DNA of 5,998 bases from an uncultured Bacteroidales bacterium (GTDB taxonomy: Bacteria; Bacteroidota; Bacteroidia; Bacteroidales; Paludibacteraceae), in assembly GCA_903912795.1 (NCBI GenBank), contig CAIWIS010000583.1, positions 1 to 5,998 of the forward strand, in the 5' to 3' direction. How positions within the stretch are numbered: position 1 is the stretch's first letter; each line of letters opens with the position of its first letter. Below the pieces are notes generated by a model, which worked only from the letters and a program-made list of their open reading frames with translations, was not told the origin of the DNA and did not search any database. Shown here in pieces: positions 1-5,626 of this stretch. The translations under genes were made by a program, and so were the position numbers.

Positions 1-907
1 GCTGATGGTCAATGGCAATTTGCTTGGCAATTTGCTCATCCAGATAATTGGCTTGCGAAAACGTAAAATTGAGTTGTTCATCATAACCCATCTTGTGTGC
101 CATAAGCACCGTCATGCGCGAATCGAGACCGCCACTCAATGTAGCTATATGCCTGTAATTATATTGTTTATCTTTCTCAAATTCACGTTTTATAGCTTGT
201 CGAAACAAATCATCAACTCGCTCTATCTGTTGCGCTTTAGCATGGTTGGTACGTTCAATATTACGCAAATGAAAATAATTGTTTACTGTTGACGTCTGTT
301 TTTCAAATTTCAAATAACAACCAGGCATTAAACGCTGTACACCTTCGATAAAAGTAATTTCATTCAACATAAAACCACTTGTCAACAACGAATAAGCAGC
401 ATCTTTCAATAAAACAGGGACTAATCCAGCAACTTTCATTAACAACGAAATCCTATTTAGCTCCGAAGCAAAAAACAAATAATTGCTGTTTTCGAAAATA
501 AAAATACGCTTTGAACCGGTTTGATTAGTAAAAACAAACCATTTATCAGCTTTTTTGTCAAAAATAAAACCGCTAAACTCGCCCCGCAATTGCTTCACAA
601 AATCATCGCCATATTTTTCGTAAAGTGAAATAAGCAAGTTGAAAGTACTATTCTCAGATACAGACAAAACAGGTTTCAGCTCCCCTAAATTTAGCAAAAC
701 ACCTTCAATACCAATAAAATAATCGTCGTTTTGCTCTAAAATTGTATCGGCCGAAAATTTATTATTTACAAGCTGCTGCACAATATAGTTAACACCTTCG
801 AACTTACGAACACTCATTTTCGACTCATGTTCATGGCAAAACGAAAAGGCTTTTGAAAAATCAATTGCCTTCTTATTTTTAAAAATTACAGCTGTAAAAC
901 CTGACAT
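1..907 (-). CDS. Asparagine-synthase-like amidotransferase-family protein, C-terminus cut by window edge
   Basis: The reading frame runs from an ATG at 907 to the left edge without a stop, giving 302 residues of a protein whose C-terminal half is missing. Residues 258-264 read SGGLDSR, the ATP-pyrophosphatase P-loop of the asparagine synthase family, which adenylates a carboxylate before amidation. The first ~150 residues resemble the N-terminal Ntn-type domain: GEFSGFIFD at 109-117 and FFASEL at 145-150 match AsnB landmarks. The glutaminase site looks lost. The start reads MSGF where AsnB has MCGI, so the Cys2 nucleophile is absent, and the usual NGEIYN motif appears as EGVLLN near residues 68-73. 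The protein therefore probably uses ammonia or another amine; family members like this occur in surface-polysaccharide and secondary-metabolite loci. The ATG lies 3 nt after the yitT-like stop, so the two are probably translated from one mRNA. The substrate is unknown. Family assignment is firm; true asparagine synthesis is doubtful. Confidence 0.85.
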   Translation of the reverse strand, partial: MSGFTAVIFKNKKAIDFSKAFSFCHEHESKMSVRKFEGVNYIVQQLVNNKFSADTILEQNDDYFIGIEGVLLNLGELKPVLSVSENSTFNLLISLYEKYGDDFVKQLRGEFSGFIFDKKADKWFVFTNQTGSKRIFIFENSNYLFFASELNRISLLMKVAGLVPVLLKDAAYSLLTSGFMLNEITFIEGVQRLMPGCYLKFEKQTSTVNNYFHLRNIERTNHAKAQQIERVDDLFRQAIKREFEKDKQYNYRHIATLSGGLDSRMTVLMAHKMGYDEQLNFTFSQANYLDEQIAKQIAIDHQ

Positions 908-910
908 ATA

Positions 911-1807
911 TTATTTGCTTTTTATAACATCAAAACCTTCGCCATAAACTCCAATTGCCGACGATTGCGAAATAAATGCATTTGGATCGCATTCTTTTAC
1001 AATGCGAAAAATGCGTATGGACTCGTTTTTGCGAGCAATAACAGTAATTACTTTTACTGGCTCTTTGGAATACCAGCCCATACCATCGAGTATGGTTACA
1101 CCTCTATGTACTTCGGAATTAATGCGCGATGCTATTTCGTCGTAGTTTTTCGAAAATACAAAAAACTGTACTGATTGTCGCACACCATTAATTACCATAT
1201 CCACCGTAAGTGTAGTTACAGTAAGAGCAGTTAAGCCATACACAACTCGCTCAATACTACCTATTTGAAGAAAATAGGAAGATGAAACAATTAATACATC
1301 GCAATAAAGTAAAATTCGCCCAAGTGTAATATTCCGATATTTATTCACCACACGAGCAATTATATCAGTGCCTCCTGAACTTCCGTTCGAAAGAAATACA
1401 ATACCAATACCTACACCCGACAACAGTCCTCCCACTACACAAGCCATAAAATCTTCGTTCTTTCCAATAAAAGTACCTATTGGAGCTTGCGGCAAAATTG
1501 AGAAAAACAAGGTAAGCACACTGACACCGTATATGGTGCGTAAACTAAATTTTATACCAAGCGTTTTAATTGCAATAAGCAGTAGCACGGCATTAATCGA
1601 AAAAAAAGTAACCCATATAGGTAAACCTGTGGCATAATACACCAAAGATCCAATACCAGTTACGCCACCGCCTGTAATTTGATGTGGAAGTAGAAAAGCT
1701 TTCCATGAACCTGCATACAAAAGCAATCCAAAAGCAATAAAAATATAATCCTTTATATTGATCTTATTGCTTAGATTCACTCCTTTAATATAAAAACTAT
1801 CTAACAT
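911..1807 (-). CDS. YitT-family integral membrane protein (DUF161 plus DUF2179 domains)
   Basis: A 298-residue protein of typical length for the YitT family. Five or six hydrophobic segments lie at roughly residues 20-40, 52-80, 88-108, 119-140, 163-182 and 186-205. Family hallmarks are PHQITGGGVTGIG near 41-53 and SSGGTDIIA at 143-151. The soluble C-terminal DUF2179 domain (about 215-295) contains HRGVTILDGMGWYS at 234-247 and the closing SSAIGVYGEGF at 282-292. The biochemical function of the family is not established; transport or sensing at the cytoplasmic membrane has been proposed. The start at 1807 is chosen because the next Met is residue 121, inside a membrane segment. A Bacteroidota-type promoter lies 26 nt upstream. 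The asparagine-synthase-like gene follows after a 3-nt gap, so this is the first gene of at least a two-gene operon. Confidence 0.9.
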   Translation of the reverse strand: MLDSFYIKGVNLSNKINIKDYIFIAFGLLLYAGSWKAFLLPHQITGGGVTGIGSLVYYATGLPIWVTFFSINAVLLLIAIKTLGIKFSLRTIYGVSVLTLFFSILPQAPIGTFIGKNEDFMACVVGGLLSGVGIGIVFLSNGSSGGTDIIARVVNKYRNITLGRILLYCDVLIVSSSYFLQIGSIERVVYGLTALTVTTLTVDMVINGVRQSVQFFVFSKNYDEIASRINSEVHRGVTILDGMGWYSKEPVKVITVIARKNESIRIFRIVKECDPNAFISQSSAIGVYGEGFDVIKSK

Positions 1808-1832
1808 ACTGTATTATTTTATTTAGAATGCA

Positions 1833-1864
1833 CAAAGATAACGAAACTTTGATACTAATTGCAA
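1833..1864 (-). promoter_or_regulatory. Bacteroidota-type promoter for the yitT-like operon
   Basis: On the minus strand TATCTTTG (1840-1833) fits the TAnnTTTG -7 box, and a TTG at 1864-1862 lies 21 nt upstream as a -33 element. Transcription should begin near 1826-1828, giving a leader of about 20 nt before the ATG at 1807. The promoter lies just downstream of the rpsT terminator, so the operon appears to be transcribed independently of rpsT. The call is from consensus only. Confidence 0.6.
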
Positions 1865-1876
1865 TTATTACATGTC

Positions 1877-1908
1877 AAAAAAGCCCTTCTCCGTAAGGAA
1901 AAGGGCTT
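1877..1908 (-). terminator. Rho-independent terminator of the tRNA-Glu/rpsT unit
   Basis: Read on the minus strand, the arm 1908-1897 (AAGCCCTTTTCC) pairs with 1892-1881 (GGAGAAGGGCTT) to form a 12-bp stem with one G-U pair and a TTAC tetraloop. The stem runs into a T tract ending at 1877. It begins 23 nt after the rpsT stop codon. The plus-strand side lacks a comparable uninterrupted T run and no plus-strand gene ends here, so it acts leftward. Confidence 0.92.
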
Positions 1909-1930
1909 CTGTATTTTTACTAGAAGCTTG

Positions 1931-2185
1931 TTATGCTAATTTATTTACAAAAATTGTAAGTTTCGATTTTAAGTTCGAAGCTTTGTTTTTGTGAATAATG
2001 TTACGTTTAGCCAATTTATCAAGCATTGAGCTAATTTTTGGTAACATTTCGGCTGCTACAGCTTTTTCAGTTGTTGCACGTAATTTACGAACTGAATTAC
2101 GAGCTGTTTTTGCGAAATAGCGGTTATGCAATTTGCGTTTTTCAGCCTGACGAATTCTTTTTATTGACGATTTATGATTAGCCAT
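1931..2185 (-). CDS. rpsT: 30S ribosomal protein S20 (bS20)
   Basis: An 84-residue, strongly basic protein of the usual S20 length. It opens with MANHKSSIKRIRQAEKRK, the characteristic S20 start, followed by the family's N-R-x-x-K-T-x-R-N-x-x-R-K pattern around residues 21-34. S20 binds 16S rRNA early in small-subunit assembly and is built as a bundle of three long helices. The gene lies 37 nt downstream of tRNA-Glu on the same strand with no promoter-like TAnnTTTG box between them. It is therefore probably co-transcribed with the tRNA from 2354-2384, its mRNA being released when the tRNA 3' end is processed. The sequence before the ATG has a run of nine A and no clear Shine-Dalgarno, as is common in Bacteroidota. 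A strong terminator follows. Confidence 0.98.
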   Translation of the reverse strand: MANHKSSIKRIRQAEKRKLHNRYFAKTARNSVRKLRATTEKAVAAEMLPKISSMLDKLAKRNIIHKNKASNLKSKLTIFVNKLA

Positions 2186-2222
2186 CTCAACTATACTTTT
2201 TTTTTAAATATCTTTTAATAAG

Positions 2223-2294
2223 TAGCCCATAGGGGAGTCGAACCCCTCTGTCCAGGATGAAAACCTGGCGTCCTAACCGATAGACGAATGGGCC
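2223..2294 (-). tRNA. tRNA-Glu (anticodon UUC)
   Basis: A full cloverleaf can be folded on the minus strand. The 7-bp acceptor is GGCCCAT/ATGGGCT, whose terminal pair is G1-U72. The D arm lies around GTCT...GGAC. The anticodon stem CCAGG/CCTGG encloses the loop TTTTCAT, giving anticodon TTC for Glu. The variable loop is short, and the T arm is AGGGG-TTCGACT-CCCCT. The discriminator base is A73 at 2223. The following bases are C-T, so the CCA tail is not encoded and must be added enzymatically. It is the first gene of the unit that continues into rpsT. Confidence 0.97.
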
Positions 2295-2353
2295 TTAAAG
2301 CTTTATTATTTTACAACTCTACGTTGTATAAATGTTGCTCTCAATTGCGGGTG

Positions 2354-2384
2354 CAAATATACGGCAGTTTTTTTAATTTACAAA
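2354..2384 (-). promoter_or_regulatory. Strong Bacteroidota-type promoter for tRNA-Glu/rpsT
   Basis: On the minus strand TTTG (2384-2381), a 19-nt spacer containing an A7 tract, and TATATTTG (2361-2354) form a near-perfect -33/-7 promoter. The predicted start near 2347 leaves a leader of about 50 nt before the tRNA. That leader contains a small hairpin (TACAAC/GTTGTA, 2312-2328, 5-nt loop) that would be removed with the 5' leader by RNase P. This is the best promoter match in the window, as expected for a stable-RNA gene. Confidence 0.82.
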
Positions 2385-2439
2385 CACTTTGCACAAAATA
2401 ATTTCAAATAATTTATATCCTACTGAATATCTGATAAAT

Positions 2440-2471
2440 AAATTCAAAACAGACACCATATTTTTGAATTT
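2440..2471. repeat. AT-rich inverted repeat between the divergent tRNA-Glu and recO promoters
   Basis: AAATTCAAAA at 2440-2449 and its exact complement TTTTGAATTT at 2462-2471 form 10-bp arms around a 12-nt spacer. It lies in the otherwise featureless middle of the 309-nt gap 2295-2603, about 56 nt upstream of the tRNA -33 element and 100 nt upstream of the recO -7 box. No gene ends nearby, so it is not an obvious terminator. It could be a protein-binding site or a chance palindrome in AT-rich DNA. Confidence 0.4.
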
Positions 2472-2571
2472 TCATCTAACACAATCATCGAAAACTCCGG
2501 CTTATGACAGAAATTTACTCATTTACCAACTAAAAAAGTCGAAACAATAACTCAGAAATGTAGATTAAACG

Positions 2572-2579
2572 TATATTTG
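2572..2579 (+). promoter_or_regulatory. -7 promoter box for recO
   Basis: TATATTTG followed by CA matches the TAnnTTTG box and is identical to the -7 box of the divergent tRNA-Glu promoter. No convincing TTG lies 19-21 nt upstream, so the -33 part is weak or absent, in keeping with modest expression of a repair gene. Transcription should start near 2585, about 20 nt before the recO ATG. This places the in-frame TTG at 2577 inside the promoter and rules it out as the start codon. Confidence 0.62.
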
Positions 2580-2603
2580 CATACGTTTTTAATTCAACAA
2601 AAA

Positions 2604-3326
2604 ATGCTTTCGAAAACAAAAGGGATAGTTTTACATAGCACCAAATATTCTGATTCTTCGTCTATTGTTACCATATATACCGAATTATATGGACGTAGTT
2701 CGTATATGGTCAGAATATCAAGCAAACTCAAATCGGGAACCAAACCAGCATTTTTTCAGCCATTAACGCTTATCGATATCGATGCATATCACAATCCTTC
2801 GAAAGAGATACATACTATCAAAGAAGTCCGAATTGATATTCCATTAACAGGCATCCACACCGATGTTGAAAAAAATGCTATCGCTTTGTTTATGGCCGAA
2901 GTTCTTTTTAGAAGTATTAAACTAAGCACCCCCGACGAACATCTGTATAATTTCATTTCGCAATCGGTTCAAGTATTGGATTGCACGCATGAATTACCAG
3001 CAAATTTCCATCTAATATTTATGCTCAAATTAACTCGTTTCTTGGGTTTCGAACCAAATATTAGTGAGTTAAACAGCCCGTTTTTTGATTTAATGAATGG
3101 CATAACGCTTACAGCAAGGCCTATTCACACCCATTATATAGCAGGAGAACAAGTCCAGATTCTCGAAAAACTCTGTACGATAGATTATTTTGACATGTCC
3201 GGATTAACACTTTCGCGTATACAAAGAGCCACTGCGTTAAAAGCTTTAATTGAATATTATCGCCTTCATATTAATGGGTTTCACGGTCTAAATTCCTTAG
3301 CCGTTTTACAAAGTATTTTCGACTGA
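2604..3326 (+). CDS. recO: DNA repair protein RecO
   Basis: A 240-residue protein starting MLSKTKGIVLHSTKYSDSS, the standard RecO opening, at the usual family length. RecO acts with RecR and RecF in recombinational repair: it binds single-stranded DNA and SSB, loads RecA and anneals strands. The N-terminal ~80 residues correspond to the OB fold. The rest is the helical RecO domain, with FFDLMNGITLTARPIHTHY in its later part and a YYRLH...LNSLAVLQSIF ending typical of Bacteroidota homologues. Only two Cys are visible, so the four-Cys zinc finger of many Firmicutes-type RecO proteins is missing, apparently normal for this phylum. A longer frame from TTG at 2577 was rejected because that codon lies within the promoter -7 box. 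The 3' end overlaps the convergent EamA gene by 21 nt. Confidence 0.93.
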   Translation: MLSKTKGIVLHSTKYSDSSSIVTIYTELYGRSSYMVRISSKLKSGTKPAFFQPLTLIDIDAYHNPSKEIHTIKEVRIDIPLTGIHTDVEKNAIALFMAEVLFRSIKLSTPDEHLYNFISQSVQVLDCTHELPANFHLIFMLKLTRFLGFEPNISELNSPFFDLMNGITLTARPIHTHYIAGEQVQILEKLCTIDYFDMSGLTLSRIQRATALKALIEYYRLHINGFHGLNSLAVLQSIFD

Positions 3327-4241
3327 AATTTTTGATTTTTCGGTTTCAATCTGTGCGCGGGTTTTACTTTGCGTTACAATATATACGCCCAAAAACACAA
3401 GTGCAGTAGAAATAAGTTGCTCGTAACCAAACACATCCAAACCCATAGCAATAGTGGCCAACGATGCAATAATTGGTTGTGTATAGTTGTACATACTCAG
3501 TGTAGTAGGCAGTAAAAACTGCTGACCTACAGCAAGTAATACATACGAAACAAAGGTAGCAAAGAATACAATATATCCAATTTTTGCAACAACAGGCGTG
3601 GTAAATATTGCTAAATCAATTTGCGATACTACGGTATGACAAAATGGGTAACTTTGAATGGCTGCAAACAAAAACATCCAACGCATTATTGTATAAGGAG
3701 TATACCTCTTAATCAGATTTTTAAACAAATTCAAATAAAGCGCAAATGATATAACAGCAGCAAAAACAATGATATTTCCCGTAAAATTGCCTTTTCCTAC
3801 ATGTACAATATGTTCACCCAAAATAAGAAAAAGAGCACCTGATGCTCCAACAAGCACACCAAAAGCCTTTTTCAACGTAATAGGTTCTTTAATTATTAAT
3901 GCTGCGAACAACATACTAATAATAGGTAAAGTAGTAATTACAATGGCTGCATCGATGGGTGATGTTTTGGACAACCCTATAAAAAATGGAATTTGATTGG
4001 CTGTAAGCGAAAAAAACGCTGCAAAAAACAAAAGCATTAAATCTTTTGGAGATACTTTTTCGACTTTAAAAACCAAAGCTGAAGCCCAAAAAAGTATAGC
4101 TCCACCAAGCAATCTGAAGTAAGTGAGTGCAATAGGATCGATAATATTTGGCATTAACGACCTGGAAATGGGATTATTCAAACCAAATAATAGATTGGCT
4201 GCTAAAATTGCAATGTGAGCGTTTCGTTTTTTTCTTTCCAT
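3306..4241 (-). CDS. EamA-family (DMT superfamily) transporter
   Basis: A 311-residue protein with about ten hydrophobic segments arranged as two EamA repeats, roughly residues 8-140 and 153-290. Each repeat ends with the familiar pattern: TTLPIISMLFAALIIKEPIT near 103-122 followed by GVLVGASGALFLI, and YNYTQPIIASLATIAMGLD near 251-269 followed by a final membrane helix. A short hydrophilic tail (291-311) is rich in Lys and Glu. Members export or import small metabolites such as amino acids across the cytoplasmic membrane; the substrate cannot be read from sequence. The ATG at 4241 fits the short hydrophilic start MERKKRN before the first helix. A -7 box lies only 8 nt upstream, so the mRNA is probably almost leaderless. 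Its last 21 nt overlap the recO 3' end on the opposite strand. Confidence 0.9.
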   Translation of the reverse strand: MERKKRNAHIAILAANLLFGLNNPISRSLMPNIIDPIALTYFRLLGGAILFWASALVFKVEKVSPKDLMLLFFAAFFSLTANQIPFFIGLSKTSPIDAAIVITTLPIISMLFAALIIKEPITLKKAFGVLVGASGALFLILGEHIVHVGKGNFTGNIIVFAAVISFALYLNLFKNLIKRYTPYTIMRWMFLFAAIQSYPFCHTVVSQIDLAIFTTPVVAKIGYIVFFATFVSYVLLAVGQQFLLPTTLSMYNYTQPIIASLATIAMGLDVFGYEQLISTALVFLGVYIVTQSKTRAQIETEKSKISVENTL

Positions 4242-4249
4242 TTGAGGTG

Positions 4250-4281
4250 CAAAGATAATAGTTATACTCCTTTAATTTCAA
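4250..4281 (-). promoter_or_regulatory. Bacteroidota-type promoter for the EamA transporter
   Basis: On the minus strand TATCTTTG (4257-4250) is a TAnnTTTG -7 box, with a TTG at 4281-4279 lying 21 nt upstream. The same box and spacing are seen at the yitT-like gene. The box ends 8 nt before the ATG, so transcription would start only a few nucleotides upstream of, or at, the start codon. It is divergent from the ald promoter in the same 181-nt gap. Confidence 0.58.
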
Positions 4282-4338
4282 TATATATATCAAATTGATT
4301 AAAAAAGGCAGGATTAGTTCTGAATTATACCTATTTAC

Positions 4339-4369
4339 TTGTTTATATAAATAATTGTTTTTAGCTTTG
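4339..4369 (+). promoter_or_regulatory. Bacteroidota-type promoter for the alanine dehydrogenase gene
   Basis: TTG at 4339-4341, a 20-nt AT-rich spacer and TAGCTTTG at 4362-4369 fit the -33/-7 consensus. Transcription should begin near 4375, leaving a leader of about 48 nt before the ATG at 4423. No Shine-Dalgarno or riboswitch-like fold is apparent in that leader. Confidence 0.62.
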
Positions 4370-4422
4370 TAGTCGCTATAACAATTGAATTAATAAACTG
4401 TGCTAAAAACACGTTCAACTTT

Positions 4423-5625
4423 ATGAAGATAGATCCAAAAACGCAACGCAGCCTTTTTCCCGAAGAATGTTTATTGCGCGAAATTGCTCGTCAGCCTCGC
4501 TTATCAATAGGCATACCCAAAGAGGATAAAAACATTGAAACACGACTAGCGTTAACACCCGAAGGAGTTGCTATTGTTACTGAAGAAGGACACAGTGTTT
4601 ATATTGAACGTGGAGCAGGCGATCCAATGTCGTACTCCGACCTACAATACAGCGAAGCTGGAGCTTTTTTAGTTGATTCGCCAGCCGATGTTTTTTCGGC
4701 TGATATTGTATTGAAAATCACCCCTCCTACTATAAGCGAAATTGAGATGATGCATGACCGGTCAACGGTTTTTTCGATGTTACAACTCAACCATTTATCG
4801 GCAGCTAGCATTGAGCTGCTAATGAAAAAGAAAATGAATGCAATAGCTTATGAACTTATTAAGGACGAGCAAAAAGCATTTCCGGTGGTTAGTTCTGTTT
4901 CCGAAATTGAAGGCAGCACAGCAATAGCCGTAGCGGCCGAACTAATGAGCAACGAACGTGGTGGAAAAGGTCTTTTGTTGGGTGGAGTAGCGGGCATATC
5001 GCCAACTGAAGTGTTGATTTTAGGCGCAGGTATCACGGGTACTGTTGCTGCACGTACGGCATTAGCACTGGGCGCTCAGGTTAAAATTTTCGACCACGAC
5101 ATAAATAAACTTCGCAAAATTCAACATTATCTTGGCCAACAAGTCTTCACATCGGTAATTCATCCTGCCGTTTTATTTAAAGCCATTGCTTCGGCGGATG
5201 CTGTTATCGGAAATCTACGTTATATTTATGGTTCCGAAAGATTTATGGTATCGGAAGAACTTGTTAAAACCATGAAAACGGGTGCTGTAATTATCGATTT
5301 GAGTGTGGATCAAGGGGGATGTTTCGAAACTTCAAAATGCAAAACGCTTAAAAATCCTACATTCGAGAAACATGGCGTTATTCATTATTGCATCCCCAAT
5401 ATCTCGTCGCGCGTAGCACGTACAACATCCATGGCACTGAGCAATATTTTTGCACCTATGCTGATAAAAATCAGTCATTCGGGTAGTGTAAAACAAGCCA
5501 TTAGCGAAAGTAATGGTTTCCGTAACGGAGCTTATGTATTTGGTGGAACTTTAGTAAACCGACTTATTGGAGCACATTACAATATAGCTTCGAACGATAT
5601 TGGACTACTACTAGCAGGATATTGA
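4423..5625 (+). CDS. ald: Alanine dehydrogenase (Bacteroidota-type)
   Basis: A 400-residue protein of the alanine dehydrogenase/PNT N-terminal family, which interconverts L-alanine and pyruvate plus ammonia with NAD. Compared with Bacillus-type Ald it has an N-terminal extension of about 26 residues before SIGIPKEDKNIETRLALTPEG (28-48). Substrate-site residues visible by alignment from memory are Arg41 (R15 in M. tuberculosis Ald), Lys98 (K75), Asp296 in the DQGG motif (D270) and Asn326 (N300). The nucleotide fold has GAGITGTVAAR at 201-211 and an acidic Asp224 after strand two, favouring NAD over NADP. The position of catalytic His96 is Gln121 (FSMLQL), a change I recall as common in Bacteroidota homologues, so activity is likely but not certain. 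It could instead be a related NAD-dependent enzyme or PNT-alpha-like protein. It has its own promoter and ends 1 nt from the convergent SDR gene. Confidence 0.83.
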   Translation: MKIDPKTQRSLFPEECLLREIARQPRLSIGIPKEDKNIETRLALTPEGVAIVTEEGHSVYIERGAGDPMSYSDLQYSEAGAFLVDSPADVFSADIVLKITPPTISEIEMMHDRSTVFSMLQLNHLSAASIELLMKKKMNAIAYELIKDEQKAFPVVSSVSEIEGSTAIAVAAELMSNERGGKGLLLGGVAGISPTEVLILGAGITGTVAARTALALGAQVKIFDHDINKLRKIQHYLGQQVFTSVIHPAVLFKAIASADAVIGNLRYIYGSERFMVSEELVKTMKTGAVIIDLSVDQGGCFETSKCKTLKNPTFEKHGVIHYCIPNISSRVARTTSMALSNIFAPMLIKISHSGSVKQAISESNGFRNGAYVFGGTLVNRLIGAHYNIASNDIGLLLAGY

Positions 5626-5626
5626 T

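Noticed and set aside
5..292. Plus-strand 95-codon open frame
   Set aside because: It lies antisense inside the asparagine-synthase-like gene, whose frame contains the SGGLDSR motif; the plus-strand product resembles no family.
965..1174. Plus-strand open frame opposite the yitT-like gene
   Set aside because: Antisense shadow of the conserved DUF2179 domain, with no promoter or recognisable protein character. The same applies to 1368-1637.
1779..1788. AAAGGAGT on the minus strand near the yitT-like start
   Set aside because: It lies inside the coding sequence and no suitable start codon follows at the right distance, so it appears accidental.
3323..3348. TGAAA...TTTCA near the recO stop as a terminator
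   Set aside because: The stem is only 5 bp with a loop of about 15 nt and no T tract in the right place.
3769..3996. Plus-strand open frame inside the EamA gene
   Set aside because: Antisense shadow of a clear membrane protein.
4267..4273. AAAGGAG on the minus strand as a Shine-Dalgarno for the EamA gene
   Set aside because: It is about 26 nt from the ATG and lies between the -33 and -7 boxes, upstream of the predicted transcript start.
4281..4290. Short (AT)5 run between the EamA and ald promoters
   Set aside because: Five dinucleotide units in AT-rich intergenic DNA are expected by chance.
4599..5036. Minus-strand open frames inside ald (4599-4811 and 4848-5036)
   Set aside because: Shadows of the ald reading frame; they have no promoter and no recognisable motifs.
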